DNA of 64,000 nucleotides, taken from Stenotrophomonas acidaminiphila. Lineage in GTDB: Bacteria > Pseudomonadota > Gammaproteobacteria > Xanthomonadales > Xanthomonadaceae. This document shows, one piece after another, positions 9,041 through 16,883 of this stretch. Numbering within the stretch: the stretch's first letter is position 1; the number at the start of each line of letters is the position of its first letter. The translations under genes were made by a program, and so were the position numbers. The notes beneath the pieces are model-generated. The model was given only the letters and a program-made list of their open reading frames with translations. It did not search any database and was not told the DNA's origin. Location of the stretch: the NCBI GenBank assembly GCA_002951995.1, contig CP019797.1:3332501-3396500 (forward strand). Direction: 5' to 3'.

Positions 9041-9471
9041 TTACTCCCAGTTGCGTTGCGAGCGGCCGCGCTTGACCTGCGCGCGCTCCTTCTTCTGTTC
9101 CAGCCGGCGCATCCTGGAGCCGTGGGTGGGCTTGGTCGCGACCCGCGCCTTGGGACCACCATCCCGGCGCGGATGAACTCCGCCAGGCGCTCGCGCGCAT
9201 CGGCGCGGTTGCGCTCCTGGGTACGGAAGCGCTGCGCGTCGATCACCAGCACGCCGCCCTCGGTGAGCCGCCGGTCGCGCCGCGCCAGCAGGCGCGCGCG
9301 CAGCGGCTCCGGCAGCGACGGCGAGCCGGCCACGTCGAAACGCAGCTCGACCGCGCTGGACACCTTGTTCACGTTCTGCCCGCCGGCGCCACTGGCGCGC
9401 ACGAAGCGCTCGACGATCTCCGCTTCCGGAATCGCCAGCCGCGCCGAGACCTGTAGGGCTTCACTGACCAT
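9041..9471 (-). pseudogene. arfB: Peptidyl-tRNA hydrolase ArfB (ribosome rescue), frameshifted as read
   Basis: Codon-independent peptidyl-tRNA hydrolase that frees stalled ribosomes. The catalytic domain is intact with the GGQ motif (ASGAGGQNVNKVSSAVELRF) and RTQERNRADARERLAEFIRAG. Just after GMVVP the frame is lost: one extra base in the CCC run (+ strand ggg at 9152-9154) restores PKARVATKPTHGSRMRRLEQ and a Lys/Arg-rich tail ending RSQRNWE, exactly the ArfB tail that enters the mRNA channel. The span is 431 bp, one short of 144 codons. The loss is probably a base-calling error, since six other genes here show the same defect. Confidence 0.85.
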
Positions 9472-9527
9472 CGGCGCATTGTAAGCGCGTCGCCGGCCGC
9501 CGCGAGGGGGCACGGCGGCCGCGCGGG

Positions 9528-10472
9528 CTACAGGTCGGGCCAGTCGCGGGCGGCCCAGCGCCGGTACGCTCGGTAGTGGTGGATGGCGAAGCCGGCGAAC
9601 GACGGTTCGGCACCCAGCGCCTGCTCGACCTTGCGCACCTCGCGCTCGAACACCCTGGGGCCTTCCTCGTGGAAGGTGACCTTGTCGATGTCGTTGGAGG
9701 ACACCTCCAGCCCGATCACCACCTGCTTGCCGACGCGGTTGGCGTAGGCGATCTCCTCGGCCGCGTGCGAGAGGATGCTGTCGCGGCCCTCGGCGCGGTC
9801 GCGGTAGTCCATCAGCGCGACGTAGTCGTAGGTGTCGATGGCATGCTCGCTGACCGGGCGCACCCTGCCCTTCCATTCCAGGGTGATGCCGTCCAGCCAG
9901 AACGGGATCGCCGGGCCCACCTGCAACTGGGCGCCGGACGCGCGCTTGATCCGCATCAGCGCGTCGCTCATGTCCAGGAAGCCGACCAGCAGGCGCTCGC
10001 GGGTTTGGTCGTTCCATTCGTCGAGGATGTGCGGCTCGATGTCGAGGTTGACGCCGTCGAAGCGCGCCGCCACCGGCGCCGCGGCGTTGTACTCGACCAC
10101 CCGCCGGAACATGGCCTCGGCCTCGGCGCGGTAGGCCGGCAGCACGTAGTTCTCGGTGTTGAGGTAGGCCGAGCCCAGCAGCGCGTACACCTTCATGCGC
10201 TGCCCGTGCAGGCGCTCGATGAAGGCACGGTACAGCTGCGGCTGGTCGACGATGAGGTTGCGGCCGCGGTAGGCGTCGGCGTACAGGTACACCGTGTCGA
10301 TGTGCTGCGACTTGAGGTAGGCCACCGCCTCCTCGGCCACGGCCGGATCCTCGACCATCGCGTAGGACTCCGCCTCCCAGGTCCAGATCGCGCGGCTGGC
10401 ACCGGCGGATGCCGCCAGCGGCAGGACGCACAGAACCAACAGCAGGCCCAGACTGATGCGCAGGTGTGTCAC
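9528..10472 (-). CDS. Secreted TIM-barrel protein, glycoside-hydrolase-like, in surface-polymer locus
   Basis: 314 residues with a cleavable signal peptide (ISLGLLLVLCVLPLAASAGA). The mature part looks like a (beta/alpha)8 barrel: alternating strands such as VYLYADAYRG, MKVYALLGSAYL, the acidic strand FDGVNLDIEPH, YVALMDYRDRA and VVIGLEVSSND. The D-G-V-N-L-D-I-E-P strand recalls the DxxDxDxE strand of GH18-type enzymes, but I cannot assign a family. The GTG start overlaps the stop of the LtaS-like gene (GTGA), so it is the last gene of the five-gene locus. It could trim or process the exported polymer, as the C-terminal hydrolase domain of PgaB does in PNAG systems (inference). Confidence 0.75.
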   Translation of the reverse strand: MTHLRISLGLLLVLCVLPLAASAGASRAIWTWEAESYAMVEDPAVAEEAVAYLKSQHIDTVYLYADAYRGRNLIVDQPQLYRAFIERLHGQRMKVYALLGSAYLNTENYVLPAYRAEAEAMFRRVVEYNAAAPVAARFDGVNLDIEPHILDEWNDQTRERLLVGFLDMSDALMRIKRASGAQLQVGPAIPFWLDGITLEWKGRVRPVSEHAIDTYDYVALMDYRDRAEGRDSILSHAAEEIAYANRVGKQVVIGLEVSSNDIDKVTFHEEGPRVFEREVRKVEQALGAEPSFAGFAIHHYRAYRRWAARDWPDL

Positions 10473-12841
10473 GGCGAGGTTCCCGTTGCGTTGACCGCGT
10501 CCACCGGCAGGCGATAGCGCCCCTGCCCGATGGCCTTGCCGGTGTCCGGATCGGACGGAAACACGGAGACATAGCAGCGCGCGCTGCAGGCGTCGGGCCG
10601 CGGCAGCTGCAGCTGCACCTGCTGCCGTCCGCCCGCGGGCAAGGCCAGCGCCTGGCCGTACACTTCGTGCAGTTCGCTGCCGTCGGCGGCGGTCAGCACC
10701 GCCAGCGGCACGAACGTGCGGCTGGGTGCGCCGTCGCCATTGCCGAACACCATCGACAGGCGCAGGCCGTTGCCGGCCGGCACCACCTGCGCCGATTCCA
10801 TGGACAGCCCGGCCATGGCCGGGCCCGCCGGTGCCTGCACCTGTATCTGCGGCGCGGCCTGGTAGGCCACCAGCGCCGGTCTGGCCGCGTCCGGGTCCAG
10901 CGCCTGCTGTTGCATGAAGCTCGCATTGGCCTGCGTGTAGCGCTGCAGGCGCGCATTGGCCCACGCCAGCAGCGACGCATCATCGACTTCGGCCAGGTGC
11001 ATGCCCTCCTGCAGCTGGTAGAGCTTGCCGTCGTACAGCCACCAGCGGTCGGCCAGGTACTCCACCGCGCTGGTCTTGGTCTGCTTCAGCGGCAGCGCGT
11101 GGATGTTGCGGAACGTGTCGGCCATGTCCAGGCCGGTGCCGAGCCACGGCGTCCGCGCCGGCCGCTTCAGCCCATAGGTGTTCGACAACAGGGCCAGCAG
11201 CGACGGCGTCACGTCCAGCTGCGACGAAACCGCGCGGATGCGCGCGGCGCGCTTGAGCAGCGGCGAGAAGATGATCAGCGGCACGTGGTAGCGATCGACG
11301 TGCTCGCCCATCGGGATTTCCGGCAGGCGATGGTCGCCGGTGATCAGGAACACGGTGTTGGCATACCACGGCGCTTTGGCCACTTCGTCGAAGTAGCGGC
11401 GCAGCTGGTCGTCGGTGTAGAGGATGCTGCTGTAGATGTCCGCCTGCGCCTGGTAGGACGGCAGCTGCGCCTCGGGAATCCGCAGCTGGGCCAGGCGCTG
11501 GGCGAACTGCGCGCGGTAGGCGTCCTGGCCGGGGAAGCGGTAGCTGGTGTGCATGGTGATGGTCTGCATCGCCAGCAGGAACGGCGGCTGCAGGCGGCCA
11601 CTGTCGGCCAGCACCCGCGACACCAGCTCCTTGTCCGGGTAGCCCCAGGTACTGAACGGGTTGCGCGCGTAGCCCGGACCGAAGGAGTTCATGTCCACCA
11701 GCGTCTGCACCTGCTGCAGGCGCATGTAACCGCTCTCGTTGTCGAAGCCGGTGTCGGTGCCGTTGTAGAAGGCGGTGTGGTAGCCCTGCTGGCCGAGCAC
11801 GCTGAACAGGCCCGGATGCGGCGGCATGCGGTCGCCCAGCGCGGTGAACCCCTGGTCGGCGAACGGCGCCGAGCCCAGCAGGCTGGGCAGCACGCCGAAG
11901 GTACGGCCCTGGTTGGCCAGGAAATTGTCGAAGTACAGGCTGCGCGTCGCCAGCTCGTCGAGGAACGGGGTGAAGCTGCCCAGCGTGGCCTCCGGGCCGG
12001 AGAACGAGCGCCCCAGCCCCTCCACCACGATGACCACCACGTTCGGCGGGCGGCCGTCGGCGGTGGGCGAGAACCAGGGACCGAGCGTGTCCGGCGTGCG
12101 TTCGTCGTGCAGGAACGGGTAGTGCGGATCCAGCGCCGGCTCGCCGGGGTCGGCGGCCGCGCCCGCGCCGCCGGCCGCGGCAGGCGCGGCACTGTCCTGC
12201 CATCGCCATACGTCGGCGCCGAACCAGGCCAGCTTGTTGCTGGCCAGTCCGCGCGCCGGTTCGTCCTTCAGTGCCGCGGCGCCGGCCGGCAGCGGTACCA
12301 GCCAGGCCAGCAACCCGGCCACCAGCAGCAGCGTGGTCCACAGCACCGAGCCACGCGCATCGCGCCGCACCCACCACCACAGCCCGGCCCACAGCGCCAG
12401 CAGCGGCAGGCCGATGGCCAGCACGGTGCCGGCATCCAGCGGCGCCCCGTCGCCAAGCGCGGTGCGTATTTCGGCCAGGCTGTAGCCGAACAGGTCCGCG
12501 CCCAGCGGCACGCGCGCCACCTGGTAGTACTGGTCGAGCATGCCCTGCACGATGATCAGCAGCGACCAGGGCACGGCCACCGCCACCGCGCGCAGCAGCG
12601 GCCGCCGCAGCGCCAGCAGCGGCAGCGACAGCAGCAGCAGTACCGGCACCGTGCGCAACAGCACCAGCAGCGCCTGCGCCAGCGCGACCCCGGCGACCGT
12701 CCACTTTTCCCCGCTGCTCCACGCCATGCCGGCGCTGCCGCCGATCACGCTGGCCGCGACCAGTACGCACTGCGCCAGCAGCAGCGCCCGGAAGCCGGAG
12801 GAGAACCGCGGGTACGCACTGCCCTGGCGTCCGGTGTTCAT
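10469..12841 (-). CDS. LTA synthase-like membrane sulfatase-fold transferase
   Basis: 790-residue inner-membrane protein. About five N-terminal membrane segments (residues ~15-195) precede a periplasmic alkaline-phosphatase/sulfatase domain: NVVVIVVEGLGRSFSG at the start, NQGRTFGVLPSLLGSAPF, FLLAMQTITMHTSY, then the metal site VFLITGDHRLPEI and HVPLIIFSP. About 170 further residues follow. Such enzymes (LtaS, OpgB, EptA groups) transfer phosphoglycerol or phosphoethanolamine to glycans; the donor here cannot be told from sequence. The ATG at 12841 has GGGAG 8 nt upstream. Thirteen bases separate it from the YaiO-like gene, and it is coupled to the TIM-barrel gene. Confidence 0.85.
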   Translation of the reverse strand: MNTGRQGSAYPRFSSGFRALLLAQCVLVAASVIGGSAGMAWSSGEKWTVAGVALAQALLVLLRTVPVLLLLSLPLLALRRPLLRAVAVAVPWSLLIIVQGMLDQYYQVARVPLGADLFGYSLAEIRTALGDGAPLDAGTVLAIGLPLLALWAGLWWWVRRDARGSVLWTTLLLVAGLLAWLVPLPAGAAALKDEPARGLASNKLAWFGADVWRWQDSAAPAAAGGAGAAADPGEPALDPHYPFLHDERTPDTLGPWFSPTADGRPPNVVVIVVEGLGRSFSGPEATLGSFTPFLDELATRSLYFDNFLANQGRTFGVLPSLLGSAPFADQGFTALGDRMPPHPGLFSVLGQQGYHTAFYNGTDTGFDNESGYMRLQQVQTLVDMNSFGPGYARNPFSTWGYPDKELVSRVLADSGRLQPPFLLAMQTITMHTSYRFPGQDAYRAQFAQRLAQLRIPEAQLPSYQAQADIYSSILYTDDQLRRYFDEVAKAPWYANTVFLITGDHRLPEIPMGEHVDRYHVPLIIFSPLLKRAARIRAVSSQLDVTPSLLALLSNTYGLKRPARTPWLGTGLDMADTFRNIHALPLKQTKTSAVEYLADRWWLYDGKLYQLQEGMHLAEVDDASLLAWANARLQRYTQANASFMQQQALDPDAARPALVAYQAAPQIQVQAPAGPAMAGLSMESAQVVPAGNGLRLSMVFGNGDGAPSRTFVPLAVLTAADGSELHEVYGQALALPAGGRQQVQLQLPRPDACSARCYVSVFPSDPDTGKAIGQGRYRLPVDAVNATGTSP

Positions 12842-12854
12842 CGATGCACTCCCG

Positions 12855-14156
12855 TCACCAGCGCGAATAGACCGACAGCGACAGCCGCTTCTCGGCAAAG
12901 CCACCGTCGTCGTCTGCATAGCCGGCGCCGAGCTTGAGGCCCCAGTGCGGCGCGAAATAGTGCATCCAGGCAACACCGACCGCGGCATTGCTGTTGCGCA
13001 CCACGGTGCCGAAACGGTCCATGTCGGTGCTGCGGCCGGTGCCGGCGTTCACCTCCCAGTAGTCGTCCGCATCGCCGCGGTAGTAGTTGCGCAGCAGCAC
13101 CCGGTGGCTCCAGCTGCCCGAGCCCACGCCCGGCACGTGCTGCAGTTTGTAGCGGCCATACCAGTTGCCGACGTAGCGGCCCACGCCGATGCCGTAGAAC
13201 TCGGTGTTGCCGGAGAAGCGCAGGTGGTCGACGCTGGCCGACAGCTCCCAGCCACTGCCCACGCCCTGGAACACCTCGGCGCGCCAGGCCTGCTTCGGCA
13301 GCACGCCGGCCGACGGCCCCTGCTGGTAGCGCAGGTTGGCGTAGGCGCGGGTCCACAACGGCACGTAGCCATCCAGCGCCCAGGCGGTGTCGTTGCGGCC
13401 GAAATGGTCGGCGCGCAGCAGTTCCAGGCCCAGCGAACCACGCTCGAAGTAGCGGCGCAGCGTCAGGTTGGCGTCGTTCCAGCTCTGCCGCCCGCCACTG
13501 AAGCCGGTGTGGTCCCAACCGGCATTGGCGCCCCACCTGTAGCCGCCGGCGATCATCGCGTCGGGGTTGGCCGTGCGCGGCAGCAGGCTCTGCCGCAGCG
13601 AATCGACCTCGGCCGGGTCCGCACCCATCGCCAGCGCGGCATCGAAGTCGGCGCGCGCCGCCGCCGGCTGGCCGGCGTCGCGCAGCGCACGGCCACGCGC
13701 GATCCGCGCCTGCGGGTCCTGCGGCGCCAGTTCCACCCAGTTCGCGTAGGCGTCCACGGCCTGCTGCGGGCGGTCGCTCCAGCGGTACAGGTCGCCCAGT
13801 GCCGACCACGCGTCGGCGTAGCCGGGGCTGGTGCGTACCACGGTGCCCAGGTCCGCCTCGGCGGCCGCGTACTGGCCGTCCCAGGCATAGGTGCGGCCGC
13901 GCGCCAGCAGCAGGTCGCCGTTGCCGGGGTGTTCGGCCAGCAGCGCGGTGTAGCGCTCGATCGCCTCGGCGCGCTGCCCGCCGGTGGCCAGGCCGCGGAT
14001 CTGCGCCATCTGCGCGGTGAGGCTGTCCGGCGCGCCGTCCTGCGCCAGCGCCGGGCCGGCCATGACGGCCAACGCCAATGCCAGGCCCTGCGCCAGCAAC
14101 CGGTGGGTGGATTGGAAACGCGATGACTCGGCCACGGGAATGTTCCTGTTGGTCAC
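12855..14156 (-). CDS. TPR + YaiO-family outer-membrane beta-barrel protein
   Basis: 433 residues. After a signal peptide (GLALALAVMAGPALAQDG) come about four TPR-like helical repeats (residues ~45-190: ERYTALLAEHPGNGDLLLAR, ADLGTVVRTSPGYADAWSAL, and so on). The C-terminal ~230 residues are rich in alternating aromatic strands and end in RLSLSVYSRW, a typical barrel-terminal aromatic. This architecture matches YaiO-type proteins and resembles PgaA, which exports PNAG through a TPR-capped barrel. The GTG start overlaps the glycosyltransferase stop (GTGA). Likely role: outer-membrane export or docking of the polymer made by the GT2 enzyme. Confidence 0.82.
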   Translation of the reverse strand: MTNRNIPVAESSRFQSTHRLLAQGLALALAVMAGPALAQDGAPDSLTAQMAQIRGLATGGQRAEAIERYTALLAEHPGNGDLLLARGRTYAWDGQYAAAEADLGTVVRTSPGYADAWSALGDLYRWSDRPQQAVDAYANWVELAPQDPQARIARGRALRDAGQPAAARADFDAALAMGADPAEVDSLRQSLLPRTANPDAMIAGGYRWGANAGWDHTGFSGGRQSWNDANLTLRRYFERGSLGLELLRADHFGRNDTAWALDGYVPLWTRAYANLRYQQGPSAGVLPKQAWRAEVFQGVGSGWELSASVDHLRFSGNTEFYGIGVGRYVGNWYGRYKLQHVPGVGSGSWSHRVLLRNYYRGDADDYWEVNAGTGRSTDMDRFGTVVRNSNAAVGVAWMHYFAPHWGLKLGAGYADDDGGFAEKRLSLSVYSRW

Positions 14157-15679
14157 GGGGTGGGTCCGCCACGGTCCGGGCGGAGGGGGCCTGCCGGCAC
14201 CGCGGCCGGCGGCAGGTCGTCTTCCGGCAGCTGCTGCCAGGAGCCGTCGCGCTGGATACGGCCCCAGCCATGGCGCTTGCGCGGCCGCAGCAGCCAGTTG
14301 ACGGTGCCGGCCAGGCGCCACAGCGAGTTGATCTGGCGGTAGCCGAAGTTCTCCAGCACCGCCACCACGAACAGCCGCAGTTGCTGGCGCGGGCGCGCAT
14401 ACAGGCCGAAGGAGAGCTCCTCCAGCAGCATGGCGTTGACCGACAGCAGCACGCCCATGCCCACCGCCGCGACCAGGAACACCAGGAACACATCCAGCGG
14501 CACCAGGCCGAGGATGGCCAGCGAGATCATCGCCACGTAGCCGATGACCTCGATCGCCGGCCCGAAGAACTCGAACAGCAGCATGAACGGGAAGGCGATC
14601 CAGCCGACGACGCCGCCGCGGCGGTTGAACATCAGCGACAGGTTCGACCACAGGCTTTCGGCCAGGCCGTACTGCCAGCGCATGCGCTGGCTGCGCAGCG
14701 ACTTCAGGTCGGCCGGCACCTCGGTCCAGCACACCGGGTCGGGCACGAACACGATGCGGTAGTCGCGGCCTTCCCTGCGCAGGCTGCGGTGCATGCGCAC
14801 TACCAGGTCCATGTCCTCGCCCACGGTGTCGGCGCGGTAGCCGCCGACCGCGACCACGCGCTCCTTGTAGAACACCCCGAACGCGCCGGAGATGATCAGC
14901 AGCGCGTTCATCGGCGACCAGCCCACGCGCCCGAACAGGAACGCGCGCAGGTACTCGACCAACTGGAAGCTGGGCAGCCAGCGGTCGGGCAGGCCGATCC
15001 GCGACAGCTGCCCGTCGCTGACGGTGCAGCCGTTGAGCACGCGCACCACGCCACCGCTGGCCACCACCCGGCGGTCCTCGAGGAACGGCCGCACCACCCG
15101 CGACAGGCTCTCCGGCTGCAGGATGCTGTCGGCATCCATCACGCAGAACAGCGGATAGCGCGCGCAGTTGATGCCGGCGTTGATCGCATCGGCCTTGCCG
15201 CCGTTGGCCTTGTCCACCATGCGCACGCGCGGATGGGTCGGCGACGCGTAGACGCCCTTCACCGCCTCGGTCTTCAGCCGCGCGCGGTAGGCCTCGGGCA
15301 CCATCACCAGGCCGAACGCCTGGATCAGCGCCTCGCGGGTACCGTCGGTGGAGCCGTCGTTGATCACCACGATCTCGTAGTCCGGGTAGCAGGTCTTGAG
15401 CAGCGAGCGCACCGAGGACACCACCGATTTTTCCTCGTTGTGCGCCGGCAGCAGCACGCTCACCGGCGGCTGGTACTCGCGCAGCGCCTCCGGCAGGTAG
15501 TTGGCGCGGTGCTCGCGCATGTAGCGCACGATCTGGTACGCCGAGATGTAGTTCAGTACCAGGTACGCCAGGTTGATGGCCACGAAGTAGGCCATGAAGA
15601 ACCATTGCAGCGAGACCATCAGGTGCACCCACGGCACCTGGTAGAAATGATCGAGGACCATCTGCCAGTAGGTGTTCAT
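14153..15679 (-). CDS. Processive GT2 glycosyltransferase (PgaC/HAS-like)
   Basis: 508-residue membrane glycosyltransferase of family 2. N-terminal membrane helices (~20-50) precede the GT-A domain: LLPAHNEE, INDGSTDG (107-113), CVMDADS (181-184) and GEDMD (287-291), then the processivity motif QRMRW (331-335). C-terminal helices follow (IAFPFMLLFEFFGP, VFLVFLVAAVGMGVLL). All catalytic motifs of a polymerising synthase are intact. The sugar is not readable from sequence; the closest architecture is PgaC-like poly-N-acetylglucosamine synthase. It is coupled by ATGA to the upstream HEAT-repeat gene and by GTGA to the downstream barrel gene. The set recalls the Clp-controlled xag glycosyltransferase cluster of Xanthomonas (from memory, not verified). 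Confidence 0.9.
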   Translation of the reverse strand: MNTYWQMVLDHFYQVPWVHLMVSLQWFFMAYFVAINLAYLVLNYISAYQIVRYMREHRANYLPEALREYQPPVSVLLPAHNEEKSVVSSVRSLLKTCYPDYEIVVINDGSTDGTREALIQAFGLVMVPEAYRARLKTEAVKGVYASPTHPRVRMVDKANGGKADAINAGINCARYPLFCVMDADSILQPESLSRVVRPFLEDRRVVASGGVVRVLNGCTVSDGQLSRIGLPDRWLPSFQLVEYLRAFLFGRVGWSPMNALLIISGAFGVFYKERVVAVGGYRADTVGEDMDLVVRMHRSLRREGRDYRIVFVPDPVCWTEVPADLKSLRSQRMRWQYGLAESLWSNLSLMFNRRGGVVGWIAFPFMLLFEFFGPAIEVIGYVAMISLAILGLVPLDVFLVFLVAAVGMGVLLSVNAMLLEELSFGLYARPRQQLRLFVVAVLENFGYRQINSLWRLAGTVNWLLRPRKRHGWGRIQRDGSWQQLPEDDLPPAAVPAGPLRPDRGGPTP

Positions 15680-16736
15680 GCCTTGATCCCCAGGCGGTGC
15701 TCGGACAGCACGTGGTCGATGATGTCGCGGCCATAGGCGTCGGCCAGCCGCTCCTTGATCTGCAGCAGCGCCTGCTGGCCCGCGCCGGGCAGCGCCAGCA
15801 ACGCCTGCGCGGTGCGGTAGCGCACCCACCAGACACTGTCCGCCAGCAGCGGTTCCAGCAGGCCGCGGTCGCCCGGCTCGCCCATGCGCCCGAGCGCCGC
15901 GGCCGCGTGCATGCGTACGTGCCAGCGCGGCGAATCGAGGAAGCGCTTGGCCCGCTCGCGGTCCTGCGGGTCATTGAGCAGCTGCAGGCACACCGAGATG
16001 ACGTGGTCGTCCACCTGCGCGTCGAGCAGCTGCCGCACCACCCCGGCCGCCTGCGCGGGGCGATGCGCGCCAGCAGGCGCACCAGGGTGGCGGCCGTGTC
16101 GCTGTTGGCGCGCAACAGCACGCTGGACAGCTCGCGCGCCGCGCTGCCGTCGTGGTTGTCGGTGAGGATCCGCGCCACGCTGCCCGGGAACCAGTCCTCG
16201 CGCGAGGCGATCATCGGCACGAACAGCGCCATCGCCCGCGGCGGGTCGATCTGCGCCAGCGCGCGCGCGGCGCACAGCGACACGATCGGGCTGGGGTTCT
16301 CGAGGAAGCCGGACAGCTCGTCGAACAGCCGCGGGTCGCGCAGGTGGCCGAGGGCGATGATCGCCATCGCGCGGTCGTGGTAGCGTCCATCGAGTTGCCG
16401 GCGCGCGGCCTCGACCAGTCCGACCCGCTCGCCCAGCGCCGCCAGCCGGCGCGAATCGGCCTCGGGCAGCGATTCATGGATCGTGTTCCACGCCTCGATG
16501 AACCCGTGCGCCTGGCGCGCGTCGAGCCGGCGCAACGGCGGGGAGGCGCCGGCCAGCTCCTGATTCAGTACCTGCATCCAGTGCTCGCGCTCGCGGAAAT
16601 CGCGCTTTTCCCGCCGCAACGCGCGCATCCTCAGCAGCACGACCCCGGCCAGCAGCAGACAGGACATCGTGATGGTCAGCACCGCAACCCAGAATGCAAT
16701 CACCACTACCGGCGAACCGTGCAAAAGACTGTCCAT
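15676..16736 (-). pseudogene. Membrane-anchored HEAT-repeat protein, frameshifted as read
   Basis: First gene of the surface-polymer locus. One N-terminal membrane helix (VVVIAFWVAVLTITMSCLLL) is followed by cytoplasmic HEAT-like repeats (AMAIIALGHLRDPRLFDELS, SLCAARALAQIDPPRAMALF). After LVRLLARIAP the frame is lost; adding one base to the CCCC run (+ strand gggg 16057-16060) restores AQAAGVVRQLLDAQVDDHVI, then repeats such as HVRMHAAAALGRMGE and WVRYRTAQALLALPG, and the stop that overlaps the GT2 ATG. The intended product is 353 residues. ATG at 16736 has GGGAGAA upstream. Probably an accessory or regulatory partner of the synthase. The break looks like a base-calling error. Confidence 0.8.
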
Positions 16737-16820
16737 GTTCTTCTCCCTGTCACAGAAGCGGCATCCATGTCCGCGTTGGAATATCTCTAGGCTAATACCG
16801 GCAAAAAGATGCAAAGTTTT

Positions 16821-16836
16821 TGTGACTTGAGTCACA
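16821..16836. promoter_or_regulatory. Perfect Clp/CRP-type binding site
   Basis: TGTGACTTGAGTCACA is an exact TGTGA-N6-TCACA CRP consensus with 7-bp symmetric arms. It lies in the 147-bp gap between the divergent polymer locus (starts 16736, - strand) and the phosphatase-TPR gene (starts 16884, + strand), so one bound dimer could affect both. In xanthomonads the CRP homologue Clp uses this consensus and responds to c-di-GMP. Confidence 0.85.
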
Positions 16837-16883
16837 ATAATCACACATGCTCACCAACGTGCAACTGCATCGGGAGTGGGAAG

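Noticed and set aside
4727..9484. Open + strand frame of 1585 codons
   Set aside because: It lies antisense to the M3 peptidase, phrB, the acyltransferase and arfB, all with clear motifs. Its translation is Arg/Gly/Ala/Val-rich and motif-free, typical of high-GC shadow frames.
12855..16844. Single - strand frame of 1329 codons
   Set aside because: It is a read-through caused by the missing base at 16057-16060. It crosses the GT2 gene in a wrong frame; the real genes are HEAT, GT2 and YaiO-like.
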